The notes below the pieces were generated by a model that did not search any database, was not told the DNA's origin, and worked only from the letters and a program-made list of their open reading frames with translations. A DNA stretch of 64,000 nucleotides from Bin5 sp965221145 (GTDB lineage Bacteria > Chloroflexota > Anaerolineae > Caldilineales > Caldilineaceae), in NCBI GenBank assembly GCA_965221145.1, contig OZ244877.1, positions 5,456,001-5,520,000 of the forward strand, read 5' to 3'. The position numbers and the translations under genes are program-made. This document shows positions 33,780 to 42,414 of the stretch, piece after piece (the stretch's first letter is position 1; every line of letters begins with the position of its first letter).

Positions 33780-34580
33780 ATGGATGGCAAGATTCCGCCC
33801 CTGAGCAACCGCCTCGGTGAACTTCTGGACGAGCATAAAGCCCTGTACGGGGTGATCTGCCGCGACGCCACGCTCACCGAGATCGAGTTGATGGCCCAGG
33901 TCGGCTATCACATCGTCTGGCTCGACATGGAACATGGCCCCCAATCCATGGCTGAAACACTGCGGCTGGGCCGGACGATTACCCACCTTGGCATGGTGCC
34001 GCTCGTGCGCATGCCCGAATTGTCGCGCACGCAAGTGCAGCGTCTGCTCGACGGGGGCATACAGGTCCTGGCGCTGCCCGATGTGCGCAGCGCCGACGAG
34101 GCTGCCCGCTTTGTCCAACTCGGCAAGTACCCACTGCTGGGGCAGCGCGGCGTCTCCAGCTCCAGCGCCGGCACGGCCTTCACGATGGGCGCGGACCCAC
34201 AGCAGAGACTGCGCGAAGCCAACGAGGCCACGCATCTGATGCTGATGATCGAGAGTGACGAAGCCTACGAAGCGCTGGACGAGATCCTGGCGGTCGAAGG
34301 CATCGACATGGTCACGGTGGGTCCGATGGACTGGGCCGTCGGCCTCGGGCTTTTCGGGGAGGAGGCCAGGGCGCGCCAGGCGCCGAAAATCGAGCGCGTG
34401 TTCACAGCGGCGGCTGCGGCCGGCAAAATTCCGTCGGCCGGCGCCTTCAGCATCGAACAGGCCAGTCATTACCACGCCCTGGGCGTCCGCGTCTTCTTCG
34501 TGGGCGTTGACCTTGTCATCAGACGCCAGGCCCTGACCAATACACTCACCCAATTTCAGAACGCGCTTGGCGCCCCCTGA
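33780..34580 (+). CDS. HpcH/HpaI-family class-II aldolase
   Basis: 266 aa. Metal-dependent aldolase family that cleaves 2-keto-3-deoxy or 4-hydroxy-2-oxo acids to pyruvate plus an aldehyde. Motifs: HIVWLDMEHGPQS (about residue 48), the Arg region LVRMPELSRTQVQRLLDGGIQVLALPDVRSADEA, LMLMIESDEAYEALDEILAVEGIDMVTVGPMDWAVGLGL with the metal-ligand Glu (about 155) and the G.DLA-like loop replaced by GPMDWAVGLG. ATG at 33780. Intact counterpart of the aldolase fragment found at about 48.0-48.3 kb. Probably acts after the SMP-30 lactonase in the same operon. Confidence 0.9.
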   Translation: MDGKIPPLSNRLGELLDEHKALYGVICRDATLTEIELMAQVGYHIVWLDMEHGPQSMAETLRLGRTITHLGMVPLVRMPELSRTQVQRLLDGGIQVLALPDVRSADEAARFVQLGKYPLLGQRGVSSSSAGTAFTMGADPQQRLREANEATHLMLMIESDEAYEALDEILAVEGIDMVTVGPMDWAVGLGLFGEEARARQAPKIERVFTAAAAAGKIPSAGAFSIEQASHYHALGVRVFFVGVDLVIRRQALTNTLTQFQNALGAP

Positions 34581-34687
34581 ACAACGTCGGTCGCGTGTGG
34601 GGCACAGGGTGACACAGACACAGCCAACTGACGATTGCCGGTTCCCGGCACATACATTCGTCAACTGTCAATCGAGAGGTGATGCGC

Positions 34688-35689
34688 ATGAAACTCGGCG
34701 TGATTTCACAGAACCTGGAGCAGTTCGAGTTTGAGGAAGGGCTGCAATACGCGCGCGACATGGGATTCCAGGCGGTCGAGGTGGGCGCATGTGGTCTTTG
34801 GGGCCGGGGGTATTGCGACGTCGCAAAACTCCTCGCCAATAAAGGCGAAATCGACCGCTGGCTGGACACGTTCGCCCGCTATGATCTTGAGATCAGCGCG
34901 CTTGGGGGACACGGCGCGCCGCTCATGCCCAACAAAGAAGTCGCCGAGACATACTCGCGCGAGTTCCGCCAGACTTGCGAGTTCATGGAGTTGGCCGGCA
35001 TTCAGCGGATCACATTGCTGGCGGGTCTGCCCGAAGGCGCCGAGGGGGATACGGCCCCCAACTGGGTGACATTCGCCGAGTGGCCCTTCCTGCGTGATAC
35101 GTTGGATTGGCAGTGGGAGAAGCGCCTGCTCCCATACTGGCGCGAGCATGGCAAGATCGCCGCCGACCACGGTGTCACTATCTGCTTCGAGATGCACGGC
35201 GGTGACATGATCCACAACCCGGTGACGTTGAAGCGGCTCCATGACGAGATCGGTCCGGTTGCGGCCTGCAACTTCGACATTTCCCATCTGTGGTACCAGG
35301 GAATCGACCCGATTGAGGCGCTGCACTACCTCGGTCCGCTGGTCCAGCACGTCCACGCCAAGGACATCCTGATCTCTCGGCACAATGCCCGGCTGCGCGG
35401 CATGATGGACAGCACCTCCACCGAGGAGTTTGCCGACCGATCCTGGACATATACGCTGGCCGGTTGGGGCCATGATGAAGCGACTTGGCGCGAGTTTACG
35501 TCAACGCTGCGCCTCCTCGGTTACGATCATGTCATTTCGCTCGAGATGGAAAGTGAGTACTTCGAAGTGGAGGAGGGCCTGGAGAAGTCGGTATCGTTTC
35601 TAAAACCGCTGGTGATCGAAAAACCATCCGGCGCCAAGTGGTGGGAGATCGCCGGCATGGACAGGGCTGGCGGTCTGACACAGAAGTGA
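34688..35689 (+). CDS. TIM-barrel sugar-phosphate isomerase/epimerase family protein
   Basis: 333 aa from the ATG at 34688, preceded by GAGAGGTGA. AP-endonuclease-2 type barrel with all four expected metal ligands visible: Glu in TICFEMHGGDM (about residue 175), Asp/His in ACNFDISHLWYQG (about 215), His in VQHVHAKDI (about 240) and Glu in VISLEMESE (about 285). Resembles the 333-350-residue isomerases usually found beside MBL and Gfo/Idh genes in carbohydrate clusters. Followed after 16 bases by the second MBL-like gene. Confidence 0.88.
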   Translation: MKLGVISQNLEQFEFEEGLQYARDMGFQAVEVGACGLWGRGYCDVAKLLANKGEIDRWLDTFARYDLEISALGGHGAPLMPNKEVAETYSREFRQTCEFMELAGIQRITLLAGLPEGAEGDTAPNWVTFAEWPFLRDTLDWQWEKRLLPYWREHGKIAADHGVTICFEMHGGDMIHNPVTLKRLHDEIGPVAACNFDISHLWYQGIDPIEALHYLGPLVQHVHAKDILISRHNARLRGMMDSTSTEEFADRSWTYTLAGWGHDEATWREFTSTLRLLGYDHVISLEMESEYFEVEEGLEKSVSFLKPLVIEKPSGAKWWEIAGMDRAGGLTQK

Positions 35690-35705
35690 AAAGGAGACTG
35701 ACAAC

Positions 35706-36428
35706 ATGGCTGTACATCTTCAGTGGGTTGGCTTGGCGACTTTTCATCTGAGGCAGGATGATGGCCCCTCGATCGCGATGGACCCCTACGATCCTGCCAT
35801 CGTTGCCGCGGCGTGCGGGGTAGACGATCCCGCCGTATTCGACTTTCGGCTGCAAGCGGAAACCGTTCTTGTCAGTTCGCTGACCGATGAAGCGCACTCC
35901 TACAGCGAGGCCGTTGAGGGCAACCCTCGGATTATCAACGCCTTGGACGTTGCGAAGGGAAAGCGTGACGTAGAGATCAATGGTGAGCCAATGTTTGCCG
36001 TTCAGGCGGCCGAGGCCCCGCACCACCCTGAAGGGCCCGACGACAACGCGCTCTACGCTTTCAAAGCCGGTGGCCTCTGGTTCCTGCACATGGGTGATCT
36101 GGGGTACGGCATCGGCGCAGATGAGCTGGCGCCCTTCGCCGGCCGCTGCGATGTGTTGCTGACCCTCGTAGGTGAACATCTGACCCTGAGGTTGGACGAA
36201 CTGGAGCCAATGATCGAATTCCTGAACCCGACATGGATTGTGCCGATGCACTATAATTTGCCGCCGCTCACCGCCGGGATGACCACGGTCGATGTCTTTC
36301 TCAAGCGCCGCTCTCGTGATCCGCTCATCTATGCCCGCAGTCACACGGTGACGTTTCCGCTGCCCTCGGGGGGGCTGGATCGCCCGACCATCGTAGTACT
36401 CGATCCGTCCGGCTACGAGCCAACTTGA
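35706..36428 (+). CDS. Metallo-beta-lactamase-fold protein, UlaG-like, degenerate metal motif (copy 2)
   Basis: 240 aa, clear paralogue of 32074-32784; the shared middle block includes DDNALYAFKAGGLWFLHMGD and LAPFAGRCDVLL. Again the first metal motif is VLVSSLTDEAHSYS with only one His, while HMGDLGYGI and WIVPMHYNLPP remain. ATG at 35706 with AAGGAG upstream. Last gene of the plus-strand unit. Either the two form a complex, or each tunes a different substrate; both ideas are inference. Confidence 0.8.
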   Translation: MAVHLQWVGLATFHLRQDDGPSIAMDPYDPAIVAAACGVDDPAVFDFRLQAETVLVSSLTDEAHSYSEAVEGNPRIINALDVAKGKRDVEINGEPMFAVQAAEAPHHPEGPDDNALYAFKAGGLWFLHMGDLGYGIGADELAPFAGRCDVLLTLVGEHLTLRLDELEPMIEFLNPTWIVPMHYNLPPLTAGMTTVDVFLKRRSRDPLIYARSHTVTFPLPSGGLDRPTIVVLDPSGYEPT

Positions 36429-36430
36429 AA

Positions 36431-36486
36431 GTGAACGCAACCATTCAGGCCGTTTGCGTTATGTCGGCGTAGCAATCTGCGTTCAC
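36431..36486. terminator. Inverted repeat between convergent genes
   Basis: GTGAACGCA at 36431-36439 pairs with TGCGTTCAC at 36478-36486 (9-bp stem, 38-nt loop), 3 bases after the plus-strand stop (36428) and 5 bases before the minus-strand stop at 36491. Position suggests a bidirectional terminator; the loop is long, so strength is uncertain. Confidence 0.5.
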
Positions 36487-36490
36487 AAGT

Positions 36491-37264
36491 TTAGGTGAAC
36501 AGCGCCCGAAAGCGCTCGAAAGCCTGATGGTCGTCGGCTTCCGGGAACGCTTCCATGCCGACCACGCCCTCATAGCCTACCTCGCGCAGCGCTGACACGA
36601 TGCGGGGGTAGTTGATCTCGCCCGTACCCGGCTCATGCCGTCCCGGTACGTCCGCCACATGCACATAGCCAATGTAGCTGTGGTAGTCGCGGATCGATTG
36701 GATCACGTTGCCCTCTTCAATCTGCACGTGGTAGATGTCGCACAGCAGCCGGATGCGCGGGCTGCCCACCTGTTCAATCAGCCGCACCACGTCTTCCGTG
36801 TGGGGCAGGGGGTAGCCGGCATGGTCCACCTTGGTGTTCAGTTGCTCCAGGCTGTAGACGACATCGTGCTTTTCGGCCAACTCCGCCACCTGCGACAAGG
36901 TTCTATAGGCCGTGATCCACTTCGTAGCCGGATGTTCGGCGATAGAGTGCGCCATCTGACCCTGCGCGTCAAGCTGGCCGGTTGTGATGCTCAGATTGCG
37001 GCATTGAAGCCGTCCGGCAACAGTCACGTTTCCTTCTACCCCGGCCAGGAACTCTTCGACGCCATCAGGGTGCATCATGCTGCCCCCGGCCCAGCCCGGC
37101 ATGGCGCAGATTTCGATATCCGGATCGTCGGCAATCGAATCAAGGGCGCCGTCCTCCCAGCCCCACAGATCCACTCCGAATCCGGCGCGGCTGATCGTAC
37201 GCACGCGTTCCAGGAATGACAGATTGCGCAACACAGTGCCTTCGCAAATCGACAGACGGAACAT
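36491..37264 (-). CDS. TIM-barrel isomerase, hydroxypyruvate isomerase-like (second copy)
   Basis: 257 aa from the ATG at 37264, with GAGGAGG 6 nt upstream; the longer open frame overlaps the upstream gene and is not used. Hyi/OtnI-type barrel: Glu ligand in VVYSLEQLNTKVD (about residue 145), RLLCDIYHVQIEEGN (about 180), and YVHVADVPGRHEPGTGEINY (about 205-225), then GVVGMEAFPE. Paralogue of 20169-20996. Final gene of the long minus-strand unit starting at the binding protein at 47246; 10 bases separate it from the double-Rossmann gene. Confidence 0.87.
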   Translation of the reverse strand: MFRLSICEGTVLRNLSFLERVRTISRAGFGVDLWGWEDGALDSIADDPDIEICAMPGWAGGSMMHPDGVEEFLAGVEGNVTVAGRLQCRNLSITTGQLDAQGQMAHSIAEHPATKWITAYRTLSQVAELAEKHDVVYSLEQLNTKVDHAGYPLPHTEDVVRLIEQVGSPRIRLLCDIYHVQIEEGNVIQSIRDYHSYIGYVHVADVPGRHEPGTGEINYPRIVSALREVGYEGVVGMEAFPEADDHQAFERFRALFT

Positions 37265-37274
37265 ATTTGCCTCC

Positions 37275-38867
37275 TCAAGACAATACCGATACCGCGCTGT
37301 TGCGGGATGTTGAACCAGCGGAGCCAGGATTGCGCCGCCAATACGCTTCGAGCTGGTCGCGCGGTTGCCACTTGAGTAAACGCTTTGCCTTTTCGTTGGG
37401 GAATTTGCCGTGTGGCAGGTCGGCGCAAACGTGCAGAATCTCGAAGGGACGAGGGTATGAGTCCGCCAGCAACGCCTGCCGCATGGCCGCGCCCGCATCC
37501 TCCCATGAGATCAACCACGCGCGCGAACGGTAGGATTCACGAACGGGGTTCGCAGGATTGACAAGCCCGGCGAACGTCAGGACCGGGGTCTCAAGGCCAT
37601 GCACGTCAGCGAAGATACGACAGATCTCCTGGCTCAGGAACTTGGTCAGATGGTAGAGATCGCTGCCCGGCCGCGCCGGCACGTCAGGCGTTACATCACT
37701 GTCGTAGCCGTAGTTTGTGGGTTCCGGATAGTATGGTGGGCTTCCCTGCGGGGGACCCGTATGCACGAAGCGCCGGATGTTGCACTCGAGCGCGGCACGC
37801 AACATATTGTAGACGCCGATAACGTTGACCCGAAACGCCCCGGCCGGCTGCTCGCGTACGACAGCACAGTTGATCATGGCATTCGCGCCGCGTGCAGCCT
37901 GCAAGACCTGTTCAGGGTCGGTGACATCAACGACCGCCATCTCATGGGGCGGCTCAAGCAGGCGCGGCAGCGGCGCACCTGGCATCTGCGGCCTGCTCTC
38001 GGCCACGATATCGGACAGCGGGCGCAGGTCGGTCAGACGCAGGATGTGATCGCGCGCGAGCGCTGCGGTCGTGATGGCCGCAAGCGGACCGCCGGCCCCA
38101 TAGATGACGACGCGCCGGGCGCGGCCGCCAGCTATGCTGTCCAGACGTTTGGGCTGCGGAGGCGGAGTCGGCGGATCTGTCGGTTCAGCGCCAGCGCTCA
38201 GATCGTGGCGCGGCCGATAGCCGAACTCTGGAGAACCGGCCAATCCAAGCGGGAAGCGCGTGCGCGGGCCGCCTCCGGGGATGTGAAAGAGCCACCAGCC
38301 CGTCTGTGGGCCATCGGCCGGCGGCTCAAAGTTCAGCGCGCACTCGACCGCATGCACGGCGTCGTCCACGTGTAGCCAGCGGGGGTCGGCTCCCTCTCCA
38401 AGCGCGCGCTGATCATCAACCACCTCGCCCAGGCGCAGTGCAAGGGCCTGGATTGGTTTTACACGCGCAACCTCGCGCGCCACCAGTTCTGCCAGATACG
38501 GCGCCAGATCGTCGATGTCGGTCGTTGGGCGGGGCGCCCACTGCTCAGCGACCCAACAATCCACGGGGTAACACTCAAATATCCGCAGCGACGTCAGCAG
38601 GATGAAGCGTTTTGCCGACGCTTGCGTAAGCAGGTTGTACGTCCCGCGCGCGGCCGCGTCAAGCATTTCGCCGGCCGGCGCGGCCGGCGCGACGAACGGG
38701 GGCGCCAGGATGATCGTCTCGCATTCGCGGGCCGCCCTGGCCACTATGTCCTGGTCGCGCGGATCGCCGACCGCGAGGTCCAGCGTGCGAATGTCGTGTC
38801 TGCGCGCCAAGGTGCTGACAAGGGCGGCGCTCAATCGACCTTGGCTACCTGCAATCAGAATGCGCAT
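37275..38867 (-). CDS. Double-Rossmann protein: two tandem NAD-dependent epimerase/dehydratase-like domains
   Basis: 530 aa from the ATG at 38867. Domain 1 (about residues 1-250) begins MRILIAGSQGRLSAALV with a GxxGxxG-like loop, but its active site reads YPVDCWVAEQW, with no YxxxK seen. A Pro-rich linker (EPTDPPTPPPQPK) follows. Domain 2 (about 265-510) begins VVIYGAGGPLAAI, has INCAV, and contains YHLTK, a normal YxxxK pair, plus the epimerase-like HVCADLPHGKFPNEKAKRLLKW tail. So only the second half looks catalytically complete. Two copies of a 60-bp repeat flank the neighbouring nitrilase-like gene upstream of it. Confidence 0.82.
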   Translation of the reverse strand: MRILIAGSQGRLSAALVSTLARRHDIRTLDLAVGDPRDQDIVARAARECETIILAPPFVAPAAPAGEMLDAAARGTYNLLTQASAKRFILLTSLRIFECYPVDCWVAEQWAPRPTTDIDDLAPYLAELVAREVARVKPIQALALRLGEVVDDQRALGEGADPRWLHVDDAVHAVECALNFEPPADGPQTGWWLFHIPGGGPRTRFPLGLAGSPEFGYRPRHDLSAGAEPTDPPTPPPQPKRLDSIAGGRARRVVIYGAGGPLAAITTAALARDHILRLTDLRPLSDIVAESRPQMPGAPLPRLLEPPHEMAVVDVTDPEQVLQAARGANAMINCAVVREQPAGAFRVNVIGVYNMLRAALECNIRRFVHTGPPQGSPPYYPEPTNYGYDSDVTPDVPARPGSDLYHLTKFLSQEICRIFADVHGLETPVLTFAGLVNPANPVRESYRSRAWLISWEDAGAAMRQALLADSYPRPFEILHVCADLPHGKFPNEKAKRLLKWQPRDQLEAYWRRNPGSAGSTSRNSAVSVLS

Positions 38868-38868
38868 G

Positions 38869-38928
38869 TTTGAAAGTTTTTTGGCGGAGAGGTTTTGATA
38901 GCGAAGGCCAATACAAAAAACCTTCAAA
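38869..38928 (-). repeat. 60-bp repeat with 15-bp terminal inverted repeat, copy 1
   Basis: Starts TTTGAAAGTTTTTTG and ends CAAAAAACCTTCAAA (14 of 15 paired), with GGCGGAGAGGTTTTGAT in the middle. Lies between the nitrilase-like stop (38937) and the double-Rossmann ATG (38867), overlapping nothing coding. As RNA it could fold into a stem with a U-rich arm. Confidence 0.8.
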
Positions 38929-38936
38929 TTGCTGCA

Positions 38937-39803
38937 TCACCCCGTGACCAACTGGGGGGTAACGTAGACTTCTGGCCGGATTCGGCGCACGGTGCATTCA
39001 TCGCCTGACCGCGCCGCGGAGAGCGACCGCCTGGACACGTCAGCGAGGACCATACCCTCATCCAGCAGCTGTTCGCCGATTACATTTCCTGTAGGATCGA
39101 TTGCCAGCGTTAGCCCTGGGAACCAGGCATTGCCGCTCACCCCCGCCTGATTGGCGAAAAAAACGTAGATGCCGTTATCCACGGCGCGCGCCGGTAGAAT
39201 TTTCATCGAAAGTTGCTTGTGCTCCTCGCTCAGTTCGGCTGCTCGTCCGATCTCGTGAGGCGGGTAACTACTGCCAACGGCAAGCATAAAGAAATCGACC
39301 TCGCTGCTCGCCGCAGCCCTGAAGATTTCGGCAACGCGCAGGTCATAACAGATGCCCACCGAGAAACTCCAATTCTGCGAACTGACGATGGGCAGGGTTT
39401 CACCCGGCTCAAACCATTCCCGCTCGTTCTCGTTCGGCAGATGCAGCTTCGAATACGTTGTCAGATAGCCCGTCGGCCCGACGATCAGCGCGCTGTTGCG
39501 CAGCCCGACATTGCCAGGTTCGATTGTGCCGACAACGACCGTCAATTGCAAATCACGACAAAGAGATTCGAGGAAGAGGACCGACTCTTGCGCGGTCGCG
39601 GCAGCGATCGCCCGCGCCTCCTGAAGGCTCAGATCAGACTTGTTCATCGAGCCGGTGATACACTCTTCCGGGAAGAGTACAAATCGGGCGCCCGCCGCCG
39701 ATGCCTTTTGACACCAGTGCGCGATGCGCGCCAGATTCGCCGCCGGATCCGCCATCACGCTGGTCATGCCGACCAACGCAACCCGCGTCGTTTCATCCTG
39801 CAT
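38937..39803 (-). CDS. Carbon-nitrogen hydrolase (nitrilase/amidase superfamily)
   Basis: 288 aa. The catalytic triad is intact: Glu in ARFVLFPEECITGS (about residue 47), Lys in TTYSKLHLPNENE (about 123) and Cys in FSVGICYDLRVAEIF (about 155). A second Glu helps position water in the superfamily. ATG at 39803 with GGAAGCC upstream (weak). Superfamily members hydrolyse nitriles, amides or N-carbamyl compounds. Within a unit containing DegT aminotransferase and Gfo/Idh dehydrogenase it may remove an amide or carbamoyl group from an aminosugar; that is inference. Flanked on both sides by identical-family 60-bp repeats. Confidence 0.92.
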   Translation of the reverse strand: MQDETTRVALVGMTSVMADPAANLARIAHWCQKASAAGARFVLFPEECITGSMNKSDLSLQEARAIAAATAQESVLFLESLCRDLQLTVVVGTIEPGNVGLRNSALIVGPTGYLTTYSKLHLPNENEREWFEPGETLPIVSSQNWSFSVGICYDLRVAEIFRAAASSEVDFFMLAVGSSYPPHEIGRAAELSEEHKQLSMKILPARAVDNGIYVFFANQAGVSGNAWFPGLTLAIDPTGNVIGEQLLDEGMVLADVSRRSLSAARSGDECTVRRIRPEVYVTPQLVTG

Positions 39804-39823
39804 GGCTTCCTCCTACTGAGTTG

Positions 39824-39883
39824 TTTGAAGGTTTTTTGGCGGAGAGGTTTTGATTGCCAAGGCCAATACAAAAAACCTTCAAA
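39824..39883 (-). repeat. 60-bp repeat with 15-bp terminal inverted repeat, copy 2
   Basis: TTTGAAGGTTTTTTG at 39824-39838 and its perfect complement at 39869-39883. Differs from copy 1 at only a few positions. Its left side lies 20 bases before the nitrilase-like ATG, and its right arm contains the stop codon of the sialidase-like gene (39879-39881). Confidence 0.85.
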
Positions 39884-41063
39884 GATTCACCTTCCGAAAT
39901 TGCTCTGCACTGATCTTCACTGCCTGTTCATGATAGATCACATTCTTGCCGCGATCATAGTGCTGCATATTCACGGCACTGGGATCGTAGCGGATGATAT
40001 GTCCCAGCTCCCCTTCCGGACAGAGCAACCAGTCGCTGCGGCTGATGAGGTAGCTGCGGATATGGCCCATCGGCGCGTCGTCGACGAGATATTGGATCAC
40101 AAACACGTCACCGCTGGGCAGTTGAACCCAACTGGAGTAGGCGCCGTCAGGGTGGATGCTGCGGTCGTGATCGACGAAAAAGCGTCTGAACGTCGGCTCC
40201 AGATGGGACTTGCGGACGTTCTGCGCGCTATCGGGATCTGCCGCGCTCGCCTGATTCTCGACGTGCCACACCAGCTGTCGCGGCGATGTGCCCAGCCCGT
40301 ATGTGACCGCGATCTCGCCGCTGCGCAGCCGCCCGGCATGGGGCCGCCCGACACATACGAGCAACTCCGTGCGGTACGGCCCTTCCCACGTCCGCCCCCC
40401 ATCCTTCGAGAGCGCCTTGTAGCCGCATACCCGCTCCCGGTCTTCGCGCATGAAACAGATCAGGGCGCCGTCATCCAACTCGGCAAACGTCCCCTCGTTC
40501 AGCCACAGCGCATCCATTGACGCGACGGGGTTGCCCGGTTCCCATGTCTGGCCATCGTCAAATGACAGGAAGGCACCGACCGACCATACTTCACCGGGGA
40601 TGGGGTTGCAATTGTTGTCGCCCCCGATAATGACGGTTCCCGAGCTTGTCTTGAACATGCACGGACAGATATGGCCTTTGATGCCGGTCTTTTCTCTGGC
40701 GCTCCAGGTGGCCCCGCCGTCTTCGGACCGCCAAATAAGGATCGCCGTATTTGGTGAATACTCAGGCACAAATGGGGGAATCCAGTCGCAGATGAGGATG
40801 AGTCGGTTTCCCCCCAGGTGAAGGATGCGCGGGTTGTTCAGCCCGCCGTCCTGTTCATAGTCGGCGCACTCGTCAACGATCTGCTTCGGTCCCCAGTTCA
40901 GTCCGCCGTCGCGGCTGATCTGGACCGCGATCCGGGAGAAGGGGTGAAAGAGATGGAAGAGGCTTTCGCGGTAGGTGCAGACGAGAGAACCGTCCTCGCA
41001 CATCGCCAGGTCCGGCACAGCTTTGTACACACTATCATCTCTGGAAACGATCGACGTAATCAT
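39879..41063 (-). CDS. Sialidase/neuraminidase-fold protein with four Asp-boxes
   Basis: 394 aa, no signal peptide, so probably cytoplasmic. Six-bladed propeller with Asp-box repeats SRDGGLNW (about residue 50), SEDGGATW (about 112), SFDDGQTW (about 165) and SKDGGRTW (about 220). An RESLFHLF region near residue 32 could supply one of the Arg residues of the sialidase triad; the catalytic Tyr/Glu were not assigned. Many such proteins act on other glycosides or are uncharacterised, so exo-alpha-sialidase activity is only possible. Member of the unit binding protein, DppBC, Gfo/Idh, DegT. Confidence 0.83.
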   Translation of the reverse strand: MITSIVSRDDSVYKAVPDLAMCEDGSLVCTYRESLFHLFHPFSRIAVQISRDGGLNWGPKQIVDECADYEQDGGLNNPRILHLGGNRLILICDWIPPFVPEYSPNTAILIWRSEDGGATWSAREKTGIKGHICPCMFKTSSGTVIIGGDNNCNPIPGEVWSVGAFLSFDDGQTWEPGNPVASMDALWLNEGTFAELDDGALICFMREDRERVCGYKALSKDGGRTWEGPYRTELLVCVGRPHAGRLRSGEIAVTYGLGTSPRQLVWHVENQASAADPDSAQNVRKSHLEPTFRRFFVDHDRSIHPDGAYSSWVQLPSGDVFVIQYLVDDAPMGHIRSYLISRSDWLLCPEGELGHIIRYDPSAVNMQHYDRGKNVIYHEQAVKISAEQFRKVNL

Positions 41064-41084
41064 ATTGCTCCTCTCAGCAGCGCT

Positions 41085-42380
41085 TCAAGCGTAGTGTCTG
41101 ATGGTCGAACGCAATGCCTCTACCTGCCCCTTCACCTTGTCCAGAGTCTGCATACCGGCTTTGAACAGGCACAACCGGCTGTGGATGCTCTCCACATTCG
41201 GACAATCGCCCCTGCCATAGCGCTTCACCGCGCCCTTGTAGCGGGGATCGAAATTCGGCGCCCGTTCACGCCCGCCATAGAAGGCCATGGTCTGGAAGAT
41301 CGGCTCCAAATGGACCGGCACCCACGCGCCGTACAGGCCGTCTCCACCGTGTTCCATAAATGTCTTCCTGAACGTCCGCCAATCCACGCCAAGCGCTTCT
41401 TCGTCCAGTTGGCACGTATAGCACCAATAAGTATGCGTGTATCCTTCCGGCACATGCGGCGTGATCAGCCATTCGCACTTTTCATCGCGGATTGCGGCCT
41501 CGTACTGGGAGCCGATGTACCGCCGCGCCGCGACCAGGTAATCCAGACGCTCAAGTTGACCAAGCCCCAGCGCGGCCTGCATGGCCGACATACGGAAGTT
41601 GTAGCCCATCCGGTCGTGACGCTCGAAACTCCAATCCTGGCGCTCATCGCGGGGGATGAGCGTGGAGCCTGGCTGGGCATCCAGCGTGCGATACCCCTGA
41701 ATGGCGGCCTTGCGGATCGCGCGGGCATATTCCTCGTCATCGGTGATCACCATGCCGCCGTCGCCGCCGGTGGTCATGTGTTTTGACCCCTGCAAACTCA
41801 GGCTGGCGGCATGGCCGATTGTGCCGACCAGTTTGCCCTTGTATGAGGCCAGAAAGCATTGGGCGTCATCCTCGACGATGGTGAGATTGTAGCGCTCCGC
41901 CAAATCCAGCAGGGGATCGAAATCGGGCGGGAGACCGAAAATGCTCACCGGAATGACCGCTTTCGTCAATGGCGTGATTTTGCGCTCTACGTCTGCCGGG
42001 TCGATGTTGTATGTGCGCGGATCGCTGTCTGCGAAGACGGGCACCGCGCCGCACTGGATCACGACAAATGCGGTGGCCGCCATGGTCAGCGTGGGCACAA
42101 TCACCTCATCGCCGGGGCCTACGCCAGCGGCCAGCAGACAGGACAACAACGTGCCCGAACCGGAGTTGTGCGAGATGGCGAACTCGACGCCGAACTTTTC
42201 AGCGAATGCCGCCTCAAAACGCTCAAGCATGTGGGCAGATTCGCGGTTGCCAAAGCCGTCGTCAAGCACTTCGTTCATATAGCGGCGGTCTGCTTCCCCA
42301 CAGCGATTGGCGGGAAGATGGCTGAAGATTTCCTCGGCGTCCAGCTTGGCAGGATCCATTGTGACGAGTGGACTGATCAT
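41085..42380 (-). CDS. DegT/DnrJ/EryC1/StrS aminotransferase
   Basis: 431 aa from the ATG at 42380, with GAGGAGG 8 nt upstream. Sugar aminotransferase fold: FAISHNSGSGTLLSCLLAAGVGPGDEVIVPTLT (about residues 70-105), Asp in TIVEDDAQCFLASYKG (about 180), and the PLP Lys in SLQGSKHMTTGGDGGMV (about 205). In the family PLP-dependent transamination converts a keto sugar to an amino sugar, or the reverse, with glutamate or glutamine. The Gfo/Idh/MocA gene lies 35 bases upstream, a common pair for making or degrading aminocyclitols or aminosugars. Confidence 0.92.
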   Translation of the reverse strand: MISPLVTMDPAKLDAEEIFSHLPANRCGEADRRYMNEVLDDGFGNRESAHMLERFEAAFAEKFGVEFAISHNSGSGTLLSCLLAAGVGPGDEVIVPTLTMAATAFVVIQCGAVPVFADSDPRTYNIDPADVERKITPLTKAVIPVSIFGLPPDFDPLLDLAERYNLTIVEDDAQCFLASYKGKLVGTIGHAASLSLQGSKHMTTGGDGGMVITDDEEYARAIRKAAIQGYRTLDAQPGSTLIPRDERQDWSFERHDRMGYNFRMSAMQAALGLGQLERLDYLVAARRYIGSQYEAAIRDEKCEWLITPHVPEGYTHTYWCYTCQLDEEALGVDWRTFRKTFMEHGGDGLYGAWVPVHLEPIFQTMAFYGGRERAPNFDPRYKGAVKRYGRGDCPNVESIHSRLCLFKAGMQTLDKVKGQVEALRSTIRHYA

Positions 42381-42414
42381 TGGCGACCTCCTCAAAACTG
42401 AAGCGTACTATTCG

